Assembly: GCA_019510125.1 (NCBI GenBank) | Contig: JAEKKX010000016.1 | Coordinates: 1 to 64,000, forward strand | DNA length: 64,000 nt | Direction: 5' to 3' | Origin: Lysobacterales bacterium | GTDB taxonomy: Bacteria; Pseudomonadota; Gammaproteobacteria; Xanthomonadales; Xanthomonadaceae | In this document: positions 47,708 through 59,598 of the stretch, one piece after another | Numbering within the stretch: the first letter of the stretch is position 1 | How the letters are laid out: each line of letters begins with the position of its first letter | The notes under the pieces: model-generated | Databases searched by the model: none | Told to the model about the DNA's origin: nothing | What the model saw: only the letters and a program-made list of their open reading frames with translations | Translations under genes and position numbers: made by a program

Positions 47708-47803
47708 CACCCCGGCCCGCGCCGGCACCGGCGCTCGGGTCCAGGCCGTGGGCGCGGGGCGACCACGGCCGTTTCCCGCCATCCGCCCCATCAGGAGATC
47801 GCC

Positions 47804-48766
47804 ATGAACCGCCGCAGGACGATCGCGCTTCGCAACGCACTCCCCCCAGCCCTCTCCCCCGCCTTCTCCCTCGCCCTCTTCGCGGCCGCCTGCGCGCTCG
47901 GCGTCGCCACGGCGCCGCCGGCCGCGGCGCAGGCGCAGACCCGCGCCTACGCGCCGGAGCAACTGTGGCAGCTCACGCCGGCGGAACAGCGGCGGGTGAT
48001 CGGGCTGGAATACTCGGAACAGTCCCGGGGACGCGCCATCCCCGAGGACCAGATGCGCTTCTACCTCGACCAGGTGCGGCTGTCGCACTGGACCTTCAGC
48101 CGGATCAGGACCGACATCGCGCAATCGCTCGGCGGCAGCGGCTGGAATCCGCCGGTCGACAGCGGCACCGTGCGCTGCGAGAGCAACGACAGCCGCCAGC
48201 GCACCTGCCCCACGCCGTGGCGCAGTGGCTCGCGGCTGGTCCGGCAACTGTCCAACACCCGCTGCACCGAAGGCCAGAACTGGTCGAGCACGCCCGGCCA
48301 GGTCTGGGTCCGAGGCGGCTGCCGGGCCGATTTCGCCGAAGCCGACTGGAACGACGGCGGCATCGGCGAAGAGATCCGCTGCGAAAGCGACAACGGTCGC
48401 TATCGCCAGTGCGGGACCGGCCGCTACGGCGAGGCGAGCCTGGTGCGGCAGTTGTCCGGCACCCGCTGCGTGCGCAACGGCAACTGGGGCCTGACCAACG
48501 GCGCCCTCTGGGTCGATGGCGGCTGTCGCGGCGTGTTCCGGGTCGGTCGCGGCTACGGCGACGGCGACAACGGCGGCTACAACGTCACCTGCTCCAGCCA
48601 GGACAACCGCAGGACGACCTGTGCCTGGGACATCGGCCGCGGGATGCCGCGGCTGCTCCAGCAGTTGTCCAGCCAGCCCTGCATCCAGGGCCAGAGCTGG
48701 GGTTACGCGCTGCGCGGCGGCCTCTGGGTCGATCGCGGCTGCCGGGCCCGCTTCGGCGTGCGCTGA
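47804..48766 (+). CDS. Secreted DUF3011 protein with shared N-domain
   Basis: A 320-residue exported protein. An AGGAG site precedes ATG 47804. After the signal peptide (FSLALFAAACALGVATAPPA) comes the domain also present in the first gene (AYAPEQLWQLTPAEQRRVIG, FYLDQVRLSHWTFSRIRTDI). Three DUF3011 repeats follow (RCESNDSRQRTC, RCESDNGRYRQC, TCSSQDNRRTTC). The three genes look like recent duplicates. An intrinsic terminator ends the cluster. Confidence 0.9.
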   Translation: MNRRRTIALRNALPPALSPAFSLALFAAACALGVATAPPAAAQAQTRAYAPEQLWQLTPAEQRRVIGLEYSEQSRGRAIPEDQMRFYLDQVRLSHWTFSRIRTDIAQSLGGSGWNPPVDSGTVRCESNDSRQRTCPTPWRSGSRLVRQLSNTRCTEGQNWSSTPGQVWVRGGCRADFAEADWNDGGIGEEIRCESDNGRYRQCGTGRYGEASLVRQLSGTRCVRNGNWGLTNGALWVDGGCRGVFRVGRGYGDGDNGGYNVTCSSQDNRRTTCAWDIGRGMPRLLQQLSSQPCIQGQSWGYALRGGLWVDRGCRARFGVR

Positions 48767-48786
48767 GGCGCAGCCCGCCGCTCCGG

Positions 48787-48815
48787 AAAAGCCCCGCGTT
48801 CGCGGGGCTTTTTTT
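48787..48815 (+). terminator. Intrinsic terminator of the DUF3011 cluster
   Basis: AAAGCCCCGCG pairs with CGCGGGGCTTT around a two-base loop, followed by a run of seven T. An A-run on the other side makes it effective in both directions, which suits the convergent FmdB gene. Confidence 0.92.
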
Positions 48816-48826
48816 CGCGCGGGACC

Positions 48827-49153
48827 TCAGTCCCCGGCGCCACCCGCGGCGGGCTTCGGCGCGGGCGCGGGCGTCGCGGCCGGCTTCGCGGCGGCGTCGG
48901 GCTTCGGCTCCGACCTGGACTCGGTCTTCGGCGCATCGCCGCCGTCGGCGAGGTTGCGCTTGCGATCGCCATCCTTCTTGAAGTCGGTCTCGTACCAACC
49001 GCTGCCCGAGAGCCGGAACGATGGCGCCGTCAACTGGCGGCGCACCCGCGGCGCACCGCAGGCCGGGCAGGTCTCGGGATCGGGGTCGGACAATTTCTGC
49101 AGGCGGTCGAAGGCATGGCCGCAGGCGTCGCACGCGAAGGCATAGATGGGCAT
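48827..49153 (-). CDS. FmdB-family zinc ribbon protein
   Basis: A 108-residue protein. The N-terminal 45 residues are the FmdB/regulatory zinc ribbon, MPIYAFACDACGHAFDRLQK, with cysteines near 8, 11, 29 and 32 (CPACGA). The C-terminal half is low complexity, rich in Ala, Pro, Lys and Asp. The family often lies near aspS in related bacteria; here the DUF3011 genes intervene. Its role is unknown. Confidence 0.88.
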   Translation of the reverse strand: MPIYAFACDACGHAFDRLQKLSDPDPETCPACGAPRVRRQLTAPSFRLSGSGWYETDFKKDGDRKRNLADGGDAPKTESRSEPKPDAAAKPAATPAPAPKPAAGGAGD

Positions 49154-49250
49154 GGGCGCAGGGAAAGGCTCGGAACGGAGGGGGAATCTGGCGCCCATGG
49201 TACCGATTTCAAGTGCGCGGCTCCCGCCGCCCGGCGCGGGCGCGCCCGGC

Positions 49251-49294
49251 GCACGCCGCGAACCCGCCCGGAGCACGCCGCGAACCCGCCCGGA
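49251..49294. repeat. Exact 22-bp tandem duplication
   Basis: The block at 49251-49272 is repeated without change at 49273-49294, in the gap upstream of the isoamylase gene. It begins GCACGCCGCG. The surrounding bases are very rich in G and C. Confidence 0.8.
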
Positions 49295-49434
49295 GCGCGC
49301 GGGACGGCATGCGCAGGTGAATACGTTTGCACGCGGCAGCGGGCGCCGGCGCGACCGCGATGTGCAATCGCACATCCGGCGATAGTGCCGGCGCGCGCCG
49401 GATTTGCGCGCCCCCACTCCCGGAGGACACGACG

Positions 49435-51640
49435 ATGCAGCACTGGATCAGGACCGTCGGCGCGCTGCTGCTGACGGCATGGCTGGCCCTGTGGCCGACC
49501 CACGCCGCGCAGGCGGCGATCGATGCGCAGAACCTCGGCGCGAAATACGACGCCACCAACAGCAACATCACCTTCCGCGTGTATTCCTCGCGCGCCACCC
49601 GCATCGAGGTATGGATCTACAAGACCGCCTCCGGCGCGCAGGAGAAGGTCAACTACGTGATGACCAAGGACGCCGCGACCAACGTCTGGTCGAAGACCGT
49701 GTCGGTGTCCACGCTGCAGACCACCTACGGCATCACCGGCCCGGTCTACTACGGCTACCGCGCCTGGGGCCCGAACTGGACCTACAGCAGCGCCTGGACC
49801 AAGGGCAGCGCGACCGGCTTCGTGACCGACGTCGACGCCAGCGGCAACCGCTTCAACCCGAACAAGCTGCTGCTCGATCCCTACGCCCGCGAAATGAGCC
49901 AGGACCCGAACACCGCGACCTGCACCAGCGGCACGATCTACGCCTCCGGCGCCAGCTACCGCAACCTCGACAGCGGCGCCTGCGCGCCCAAGGGCGTCGT
50001 GCTCGCGACCGACACCACCTCGTTCGGCGCCAAGCCCACCCGCGCCTTCAAGGACGACGTCGTCTACGAAGTCCACGTGCGCGGCCTGACCATGAACGAC
50101 ACCTCGATCCCGCTGTCGCAGCGCGGCACCTACGCCGGCGCGGCGCAGAAGGCCGCCTACCTCGCCTCGCTGGGCGTGACCGCGGTGGAATTCCTGCCGG
50201 TGCAGGAAACCCAGAACGACCAGAACGACATCGACCCGAATTCCGACGCCGGCGACAACTACTGGGGGTACATGACCCTCAACTACTTCGCGCCGGACCG
50301 CCGCTATTCGTCGGACAAGACCGCCGGCGGCCCGACCCGCGAATGGAAGGCGATGGTCAAGGCCTTCCACGACGCCGGGATCAAGGTCTACATCGACGTG
50401 GTCTACAACCACACCGGCGAAGGCGGCGCCTGGGGCGGCACCGACGGGCTCACCGTCTACAACCTGCTGTCCTGGCGCGGCCTGGACAATCCGACCTACT
50501 ACTCGCTCACCAGCGACCTGCAGTACTCGTGGGACAACACCGGCGTGGGCGGCAACTACAACACCCGCAACACGATCGCGCAGAACCTGATCGTCGATCG
50601 GCAACGCGCTGAACCGGATCGTCGCCGAGCTGCCGCCGCGCCCGGCCGCCGGCGGCAGCGGCCTGGACCTGATCGCCGAACCGTGGGCGATCGGCGGCAA
50701 TTCGTACCAGGTCGGCGGCTTCCCGTCGGGCTGGGCCGAGTGGAACGGTGCCTTCCGCGACGCCATGCGCAAGAAGCAGAACAAGCTGGGCGTCGAGGTC
50801 GTCACCACCGGGACCATGGCCTCGCGTTTCGCGGGCTCCTCCGACCTCTACGGCGACGATGGCCGCAAGCCGTGGCATTCGGTCAACTTCATGGTCGCGC
50901 ACGACGGCTTCACCCTCAACGACCTCTACGCCTACAACAGCAAGCTCAACGGCCAGGCGTGGCCGTACGGACCGTCCGACGGCGGCGAGGACAACAACAA
51001 CAGTTGGGACCAGGGCGGGGTGGTGCTCGATCAGCGCCGCGCGGCGCGCACCGGCATGGCGTTCATGCTGCTCAGCGCCGGCGTGCCGATGTTCACAGGC
51101 GGCGACGAAGCGCTGCGCACCCAGTTCGGCAACAACAACGCCTACAATCTGGACTCGCCGGCGAACTGGCTGTACTGGACCCGCAGCGGCGTCGAGGCCG
51201 ACTTCCAGACCTTCACCACGCGCCTGATCGCGTTCCGCAAGGCGCATCCGTCGCTGCGCCCGTCGAACTTCTACTCCGGCGTCGACAACAACGGCAACGT
51301 GATGGAGCAGATGCGCTGGTTCAAGCCCGACGGCGGCGTCGCGGATGCGGCCTACTTCGGCAGCTCGAGCAACCACGCGATCGCCTGGCGCATCGACGGC
51401 AGCGAATTCGGCGACAGCGCCAGCGCGATCTACGTCGCCTACAACGGCTGGTCGGGCAACGTGAACTTCACCCTGCCGTGGCCGGGCGCCGGCAAGCAGT
51501 GGTATCGCGTCACCGACACCGCGACCTGGAACGAAGGCGCGAACACGGTGGTGGCGCCGGGCGCGGAGGCCTACATCGGCGGCGAATACACCGTCTATGG
51601 TTTGCAGGCGCGTTCGCTGCTGGTATTGATCGCGAAGTGA
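49435..51640 (+). pseudogene. Isoamylase gene broken by an internal deletion
   Basis: A secreted GH13 isoamylase (glycogen/amylopectin debranching enzyme), collinear with Pseudomonas isoamylase. The first part reads in one frame from ATG 49435 (signal peptide LLLTAWLALWPTHAAQA; then ITFRVYSSRATRIEVWIYK, YGYRAWGPNWTYSSAW, VYIDVVYNHTGEGG, NTIAQNLIVD) to about 50598. The family's next block, about 50 residues around VDGFRFDLASVLG with the nucleophile Asp, is absent. The sequence resumes near 50600 in another frame at GNALNRIVAELPP and continues to the stop at 51640, with the acid/base Glu (DLIAEPWAIGG) and stabilising Asp (VAHDGF) intact. Both the frame and the nucleophile are lost, so no active enzyme is expected. 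An assembly error at this point is an alternative. Confidence 0.88.
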
Positions 51641-52285
51641 TCCCGGGCATCGCGGGCGTGGCCGAGGCCACGTCCGCGATCGCGCGACGCCCGCCGCAAC
51701 GGCGAGGCGCCATCGATGCTGCGGGCGAACACGATCCGCCGCATGTATCGAACCGACGCAGACCGGCCGATCCTGCCGCATACGGCCGCGACGCACATCG
51801 CAGTTCGAAGCGACTGCCGCTGTGCGTCACACGCCTGCGCTGCAGGCGCGTCCGCAGCGCAGCGCCGTGCGCGGCGCATGCCCTGAATCGCCGTGCGCGG
51901 ACGCGAGAACGCGCTGCGAGCGGCCGAACGCGGCCACGACGATGTCGTTTTCGTGCCGATCGCTCGTCGATCGATTGTCGATCGCCTGTCGATCGCGCTT
52001 CGATGCGGCGGCATTCGCGCTTCGATCCACGCACGAATGCCGGTCGACATCCGCCGATCGCCGCGAACGTGCAAAACGCATGGTCGGAACTGCAACGCAG
52101 TGCGCGGAAACGCGACGCGCGCTGGCACCGCATTTGCTCCTCCACGATGGCGGGCGCAACGCGTCGATCCTTCGACATCGCCCGGGAGACTGCGGACACG
52201 GAAGCGCAGCGACGTTTCCACGATCGACGATCGGAATCGCAGGCATGCAGGTCCAGCGGGCGCCAATGCCCACGAGGTCGCGTCG
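51641..52285. other. 645-bp gap with short sub-repeats
   Basis: No gene is supported here. Short GTCGATCG repeats with a step of about 11 bp occur at 51966-52000 and several more TCGATC-type words are scattered around. The base composition is less extreme than in the flanking genes. It probably contains the hemerythrin gene promoter. Confidence 0.5.
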
Positions 52286-52819
52286 ATGTTCAGATTCAAC
52301 AGCCGTCCCACCGAAGCCCGCGCCGCCCACGGCGACGCCCCGGCGCAGTCCGCCACGCCGCCCACGCACGATCCCACCCTGATCCCGCGCCTGGTCGCCG
52401 ACCACGCGCATCTGAAGGACCTGCTGGAACGCCTCGAGGACCTCGCGATCCATCGCCAGTACGCGATGATCCGGGACACGCTGCTGCAATTCCGCGATGC
52501 ATTGCTGCGGCACATCGAGGAGGAGGAAGCGCACCTCTACACGCCGGTGCTGCACGCGCTCCACGACGACGAACCCGCGCGGACGCGACTGGCGCGCGCG
52601 CATGCGCGCATGGCCGGGATCGCGCGCCTCGCCGTGCTGTTCGTGAAGCATTACGACGGGCCCGAGGTGACCGCGGCGACCCGCGAAGCGTTCCTGCGCG
52701 ACCTCGACGTGGTCGCGTCGCTGCTGGGCGACCGCATCGAGCTGGAGGAAATGTCCCTGTACGCGCTCTACGCGCGGACGGCAGCGCCCGACGCCGAGCG
52801 CCTCTGCGCGGTCGGCTGA
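52286..52819 (+). CDS. Hemerythrin-like HHE-domain protein
   Basis: A 177-residue cytoplasmic protein. A Pro/Ala-rich N-terminal 30 residues precede a four-helix domain with LIPRLVADHAHLKDLLERL (His near 39 and 41) and LLRHIEEEEAHLYTPVLHAL (His near 76, Glu in EEEE). This matches hemerythrin-type diiron proteins that bind oxygen or nitric oxide, or sense iron. A weak GAGG lies before ATG 52286. Not all seven classical ligands can be assigned by eye, so metal binding is likely rather than shown. Confidence 0.75.
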   Translation: MFRFNSRPTEARAAHGDAPAQSATPPTHDPTLIPRLVADHAHLKDLLERLEDLAIHRQYAMIRDTLLQFRDALLRHIEEEEAHLYTPVLHALHDDEPARTRLARAHARMAGIARLAVLFVKHYDGPEVTAATREAFLRDLDVVASLLGDRIELEEMSLYALYARTAAPDAERLCAVG

Positions 52820-52838
52820 GGTCGCGCGTCCGCGGCGG

Positions 52839-54719
<1,881 letters not shown>

Positions 54720-54882
54720 GGGGATGCGCGAGGAAAGGCCGCGGCGGAAGGTCGGCGATTGTACGCCGCCGGCGGCCCGGCCGGTAAAGGCATCGCTTCA
54801 TGCCGATGGATGTATTTGACCACCCCGGGGGCGCGTGCTACACCCCCATGACACCGTTCGATCCCCTCCACAAGGAATGCGC

Positions 54883-57312
54883 ATGAAACGCCACCCCCTC
54901 GCGTTCGGCCTGTGGCTCGCCCTGGCGGCCTCGCCCGCCTTCGCCCAGTCGCCCGCCGAAACCCAGGAAAAGACCACCGACGACAACAGTCTCGAGACCG
55001 TGGTCGTCACCGGCACCCGCACCGCGACCCGCACGGTCGCCGCCTCGCCGTCGCCGATCGACGTCATCACTCCGGCCGCGCTGGAAGCGACCGGCACCAC
55101 CGAACTGGCCAACGCGCTGTCGCGCGCCCTGCCCTCGCTGAACTTCCCGCGCCCGGCGATCACCGACGGCACCGACGCCGTGCGCCCGGCGCAGTTGCGC
55201 GGCCTCGCGCCCGACCAGGTGCTGGTGCTGGTCAACGGCAAGCGCCGCCACACCACCGCGCTGATCAACCTCAACGGCAGCCAGGGCCGCGGCGCCTCGC
55301 CGGTGGACCTCAACGCGATCCCCATTTCCGCGATCCAGCGGGTCGAAGTGCTGCGCGACGGCGCGTCGGCGCAGTACGGCTCGGACGCCATCGCCGGCGT
55401 GATCAACATCGTGCTCAAGAACAGCGACGAAGGCGGCGGCGCGCAACTGGTCGCCGGCCAGTACAGCGCCGGCGACGGGCGCTCGGTGCAGCTTTCCGGC
55501 GACGTCGGCCTCAAGCTCGGCGCCGAGGGCTTCGTGCACCTCGCCGCCGAGGGCCGCGACCAGGACCAGACCGATCGCGCCCGCCCGTACCGCCTCGCCC
55601 CCGGCGTCACCACCTGGCCGGCCACCGCGCCGCCGCCGGGGAAGGTCGTGCAGCGCTTCGGCGACCCGGAAATCCGCCAGTACGCCTTCTCGGCCAACGC
55701 CGAGCTGCCGGTGAACGACGCGCTGACCTTCTACGGCTTCGCCAACGCCAGCCGCCGCAACGCGCTGTCCAACGGCTTCTTCCGCACCGCCGCGGACACC
55801 CGCAACATCCCCGCGATCTATCCCGACGGCTTCCTGCCGCAGATCCGCAACATCGCCGAGGACCGCGCCGCGGTCGTCGGCCTGCGCGGCCTGACCGTGC
55901 TCGACTGGGACGTGGACATCAGCCTGAACTACGGCCGCAACGACCTCAGCTTCGGCGTCGAGCACAGCCTCAACCGCAGCCTCGGCCCGACCTCGCCGAC
56001 CAGGTTCGACGCCGGCGACCTCGCGATCACCCAGCACCTGCTCAACATCGACGTGACCCGCGGCTTCGACCTCGACTGGCTGGCGACGCCGCTCAACGTC
56101 GCCTGGGGCTTCGAGTGGCGCGGCGAGGGCTTCCGCCAGGGCGCCGGCGAGCCGTCGTCCTACGTCAACGGCGGCGTGCTGCTGCCGGGCGGCGCGCCGG
56201 CGCCGTCGGGCTCGCAGGTGTTCCCGGGCTTCCGTCCGTCGGATGCCGGCGACTTCAGCCGCGAGAGCTTCTCGACCTACCTCGACCTCGAATCCAACGT
56301 CACCGACCGCTTCAACCTGGGCCTGGCCCTGCGCGCCGAGGACTACAGCGACTTCGGCAGCACCACCTCGGGCAAGGTCTCGGCGCGCTTCGACTTCAGC
56401 GACGCGGTCGCGCTGCGCGGCACGGTGTCCAACGGCTTCCGCGCGCCGTCGCTGCAGCAGCAGTACTTCCGATCCACCGCCACCAACTTCATCGGCGGCG
56501 TGCCGTTCGACATCCGCACCTTCCGGGTCAACGATCCGGCGGCGATCGCGCTCGGCGCCGAACCGCTGAAGCCGGAGAAGTCGCGCAACCTCAGCCTCGG
56601 CCTCGTGCTCAAGCCGGTCTCCAACCTCTACATCACCCTGGACGCCTACCAGATCTCGATCGACGACCGGATCATGCTGTCGGAGAACCTGACCTCGACC
56701 GCGGTGCGCGCCTACCTCAACGCCAACGTCGATCCGGCGCTGGGCGGCGGTCGCTACTTCACCAACGCCATCGACACCCGCACCCGCGGCGTCGACCTGG
56801 TCGGCACCTACCGCTGGCTGATCGGCGACGGCAGCCTCGACCTCACCGCCGGCTACAACTGGAACAAGACCACGGTCGAGCGGATCGCGCCCAATCCGGC
56901 GGCGCTCGCCGCGATCGACCCGACCGCCGTGCGCATCGGCCGCGTGGAAGTCGGCCGGCTGACGGTCGGCGCGCCGCGCGACAAGTTCCAGCTCGGCGGG
57001 GTCTACACCCTCGGCAACTGGAAGTGGTCGGCGAACGCCACCCGCTACGGCAAGTTCAGCGTGCTGTTCGGCAACAATCCGGCCGACACCTCGCGCGACC
57101 AGACCTTCGACCCGCAGTGGACGCTGGACCTCGCCGGCACCTGGCGCCTGCGCAACTGGGACTTCACCCTCGGCGCGGACAACGTGCTGGATTCGTACCC
57201 GGACGAAGTGCTGTTCGCCAACGCGACCAACGGCCAGTTGCCCTACAGCAGCACCTCGCCGAACGGCTTCAACGGCGCCTACGTCTACGGCCGCGTCGGC
57301 TTCAAGTGGTGA
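54883..57312 (+). CDS. TonB-dependent outer-membrane receptor
   Basis: An 809-residue outer-membrane transporter. The signal peptide is MKRHPLAFGLWLALAASPAF. The TonB-box region LETVVVTGTRTATRT precedes the plug (ALSRALPSLNFPRPAITDGT, VEVLRDGASAQYGSDAIAGV). The barrel ends with the aromatic terminal strand VYGRVGFKW. ATG 54883 was chosen because AAGGA lies 7 bases upstream; ATG 54877 is too close to it. The ligand is unknown; absence of a nearby siderophore or sugar gene gives no hint. Confidence 0.95.
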   Translation: MKRHPLAFGLWLALAASPAFAQSPAETQEKTTDDNSLETVVVTGTRTATRTVAASPSPIDVITPAALEATGTTELANALSRALPSLNFPRPAITDGTDAVRPAQLRGLAPDQVLVLVNGKRRHTTALINLNGSQGRGASPVDLNAIPISAIQRVEVLRDGASAQYGSDAIAGVINIVLKNSDEGGGAQLVAGQYSAGDGRSVQLSGDVGLKLGAEGFVHLAAEGRDQDQTDRARPYRLAPGVTTWPATAPPPGKVVQRFGDPEIRQYAFSANAELPVNDALTFYGFANASRRNALSNGFFRTAADTRNIPAIYPDGFLPQIRNIAEDRAAVVGLRGLTVLDWDVDISLNYGRNDLSFGVEHSLNRSLGPTSPTRFDAGDLAITQHLLNIDVTRGFDLDWLATPLNVAWGFEWRGEGFRQGAGEPSSYVNGGVLLPGGAPAPSGSQVFPGFRPSDAGDFSRESFSTYLDLESNVTDRFNLGLALRAEDYSDFGSTTSGKVSARFDFSDAVALRGTVSNGFRAPSLQQQYFRSTATNFIGGVPFDIRTFRVNDPAAIALGAEPLKPEKSRNLSLGLVLKPVSNLYITLDAYQISIDDRIMLSENLTSTAVRAYLNANVDPALGGGRYFTNAIDTRTRGVDLVGTYRWLIGDGSLDLTAGYNWNKTTVERIAPNPAALAAIDPTAVRIGRVEVGRLTVGAPRDKFQLGGVYTLGNWKWSANATRYGKFSVLFGNNPADTSRDQTFDPQWTLDLAGTWRLRNWDFTLGADNVLDSYPDEVLFANATNGQLPYSSTSPNGFNGAYVYGRVGFKW

Positions 57313-57339
57313 GCGCTTCCGCCACCGCCGCATGACGAC

Positions 57340-57373
57340 GAAGCCCCCGCACAGTGCGGGGGCTTCGCTTTTT
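57340..57373 (+). terminator. Intrinsic terminator after the TonB-dependent receptor
   Basis: A perfect 12-bp stem (GAAGCCCCCGCA with TGCGGGGGCTTC) closes a 3-base loop and is followed by GCTTTTT. It lies 28 bp after the receptor stop. Confidence 0.93.
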
Positions 57374-57385
57374 CGTGGACGCCGA

Positions 57386-58408
57386 TCAGCCGCCGGGCTT
57401 GAGCTGGCCGATCGCCTCGAGCGACACGATCCGACGCTGTTCGGCCGCATCGAACCGCTGCGCGCGCAGCGCCGCCACCGCCCGCGCGCGATCCGCCGGC
57501 GAACGTCGCGGATCGGCGTCGATGCGCGCCCGCGCCTGCAGGTAGTCGGCGACGCGCGCGTCCCAGCGCGCGCGGGCGTCGTCGAGCGCGGCCAGGCGTT
57601 CGGCCGCCTCCCGGCCCCACAGCGCCTCGCGCGCCTCGGCGCGCTGCCGCGGATCGGCGTGGGTGCGCGCGAGTTCGCCGTCCTGCGCGGCGACGAGGCT
57701 GGCGGTGTCCGCCTCCTGCCGCTGGGTGTAGCCGGCGTCGGCGTCCAGCGCCGCCAGCCGCCGTGCCTTCTCGTCGGCCGACAGCGCGGTGTCGCCGGCG
57801 ATGCGCATCCGCGCCAGGGTCAGCCGGCCCCGCGCTTCCTCGTCGGCGAAGAACGCGGTCGCCATCGTCTCGCCCAGCAAGTCGCGACGCAGCGCGACGG
57901 TCCTGTCGAAGCGGTCCTGCGGGCTCGCGAGCGCGTCCAGGCGCGCCTCCGCGAGGCGCGCCAGGTAGGCGACATAGCGATCGAAATACGCCAGCGCCTC
58001 GGCGGCGCGGGCCACGTCGTAACGCGACTGCAGGAACGTCCGCAGCAGGTCGCGGATCTGCGCCGGGTCGCGTTCGCCGACCAGACTGAGGAAGTAGTCG
58101 AACAGCCGCCGCATCGCGAGGTCGGGCACCACGTGGCCGGTCGCGTCGAACGCCAGTCCGCCGTCGACCTCGCTGCCGCGCAGCGAACTGCGCGCCATCG
58201 AGAAACCGGCGTCCTGCGCCGCCGACGCGGGGGTCGCGCCGACGTCCGTCGCCGCCGGCGCATGCGCGTCGGCGACCGGCGACGCATCCGCGTCCCGGTG
58301 CAGCGCCCGCCAGCCCCCGCCGGTCGCCGCGATGCCGAGCACCGCGACGACAACCACCGCAACGGCCGCCACCGCAACGGCCGCGACCGCGCGACGCCGT
58401 GCGCTCAC
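57386..58408 (-). CDS. Lipase foldase (Lif), membrane-anchored
   Basis: A 340-residue periplasmic steric chaperone that folds the lipase encoded just before it. The N-terminal anchor is AAVAVAAVAVVVVAVLGIA. The Lif signature RRLFDYFLSLVGE lies near residue 100, followed by a long helical region rich in Arg, Ala and Asp. The GTG start at 58408 overlaps the lipase stop (GTGA), so a chaperone is made with each lipase. The length is typical of the family. Confidence 0.9.
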   Translation of the reverse strand: MSARRRAVAAVAVAAVAVVVVAVLGIAATGGGWRALHRDADASPVADAHAPAATDVGATPASAAQDAGFSMARSSLRGSEVDGGLAFDATGHVVPDLAMRRLFDYFLSLVGERDPAQIRDLLRTFLQSRYDVARAAEALAYFDRYVAYLARLAEARLDALASPQDRFDRTVALRRDLLGETMATAFFADEEARGRLTLARMRIAGDTALSADEKARRLAALDADAGYTQRQEADTASLVAAQDGELARTHADPRQRAEAREALWGREAAERLAALDDARARWDARVADYLQARARIDADPRRSPADRARAVAALRAQRFDAAEQRRIVSLEAIGQLKPGG

Positions 58409-59337
58409 AGGCCCAGCGATTTCAGGCGGTTCGCCTGCGCCCGCAGCACGCTGGCCGGGCTGGAGGAGAACAGCCCGCGCAGGCCGAACACCTGGTTGAC
58501 CTCGTCGAGGTGGTTCCACCCGTAATCGTCGCGCAGCACCGTGCCCCAGTGCGACGAACAGCGGCCGACCAGGCCGTCGTTCTGCTCGAACCCGAACACC
58601 AGGCTGCCCGCGCCCAGCACCGGATCGCCGATGTCGAACACGTTGGTGAGCACCGAGGTGCCGCCCATCGAGTAGTAGCGGACGCCGTTGACGCTGGCCG
58701 CGCCGGTGCCGCAACTGGTGGTCGGCTTGCCCTGCGGGTGCAACTGGTTGAACCGGGTCGCCCCGGCCGTGCTCAGCGACGACAGCGCACCGAGCGCATT
58801 CTGCGGATCGCTGTTGCCCGACAGTGCGCCCAGAAAGCCGCTGAGCGCGTCGACGAAGCCCGCCACCCAGGCCCGTTGCACGGACCCTGCCGGCAGCGTG
58901 GTGTTGAGCAGGTCCGCCATCGGCGCGCCGGTGTTGGGCGCGCCCAGCGTGGTCACCGAGGCGACGAGGTCGGGGCGCACCGAAGCGACGTAGCGGATGG
59001 TCGGACCGCCGTGGCTGTGGCCGATCAGGTTGAACTTCTGCTGGCCGGTGACCGCGCGCAGCGTGTCCAGATCGCGGATCAACTGCTCGCCGCGGACCTC
59101 GGTGTAGTTGCTGGCCGAGACGCTGGCGGTGTAGACCCGGGCGCCGCCGGCCTTCAGCTCGTCGCCGATGCCGTACCAGTAGTCGTAGACGCCGAGGATC
59201 GAATCGAACCCGAGCAGGCCGTGCACCAGCACGATCGGGTACTTGGTCTGGGTGTAGGTCGATTGCGCGTTGGCGACCAGCGCGCTCAGGCACAGCATCA
59301 GGGTCGCCAACAGGCGCGCCCACGTCCGACGATTCAT
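58405..59337 (-). CDS. Secreted triacylglycerol lipase (family I)
   Basis: A 310-residue secreted true lipase. The signal peptide is ARLLATLMLCLSALVANAQ. The oxyanion block is IVLVHGLLGFDSI near 35-47, the nucleophile Ser is near 108 (NLIGHSHGG), the acid Asp lies in QNDGLVGRCSS and the His in GWNHLDEVNQ. Two cysteines (TSCGTG, GRCSSH) match the disulfide of Pseudomonas family I lipases, and it needs the adjacent foldase. It is divergent from the antiporter gene. Confidence 0.95.
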   Translation of the reverse strand: MNRRTWARLLATLMLCLSALVANAQSTYTQTKYPIVLVHGLLGFDSILGVYDYWYGIGDELKAGGARVYTASVSASNYTEVRGEQLIRDLDTLRAVTGQQKFNLIGHSHGGPTIRYVASVRPDLVASVTTLGAPNTGAPMADLLNTTLPAGSVQRAWVAGFVDALSGFLGALSGNSDPQNALGALSSLSTAGATRFNQLHPQGKPTTSCGTGAASVNGVRYYSMGGTSVLTNVFDIGDPVLGAGSLVFGFEQNDGLVGRCSSHWGTVLRDDYGWNHLDEVNQVFGLRGLFSSSPASVLRAQANRLKSLGL

Positions 59338-59598
59338 CCGCCCCTCCTGGGAGTCGATTTCGATCAATGAAAATGAAAGGGAACGCCGCTCCGGACCGCC
59401 GCCGACCCCGCCGGGGCCGTTCCACGCCTGTTTCAATACGGTGCCGAATGGCGATCGGACTGTAGTGGGCCGCCGGGGGGCTGTCATTCTGCACAGCAGC
59501 AAAGCCGGGCCGCACCGGCCCGGGCCGCGCAGGCGCGCCGGCGCTGCGGCTGAATGCGCAGACAGGCAATGGCTGAACGGTTCCGTATAGTTGAACCC
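59338..59598. promoter_or_regulatory. Divergent region between lipase and antiporter genes
   Basis: A gap of 261 bp must hold both promoters. A hairpin with 8-bp arms CCGGGCCG/CGGCCCGG and a 3-base loop lies at 59505-59523; its role is unclear. Next to the antiporter start lies GGAACGGTTCC around 59574-59584 (partly palindromic). Confidence 0.4.
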
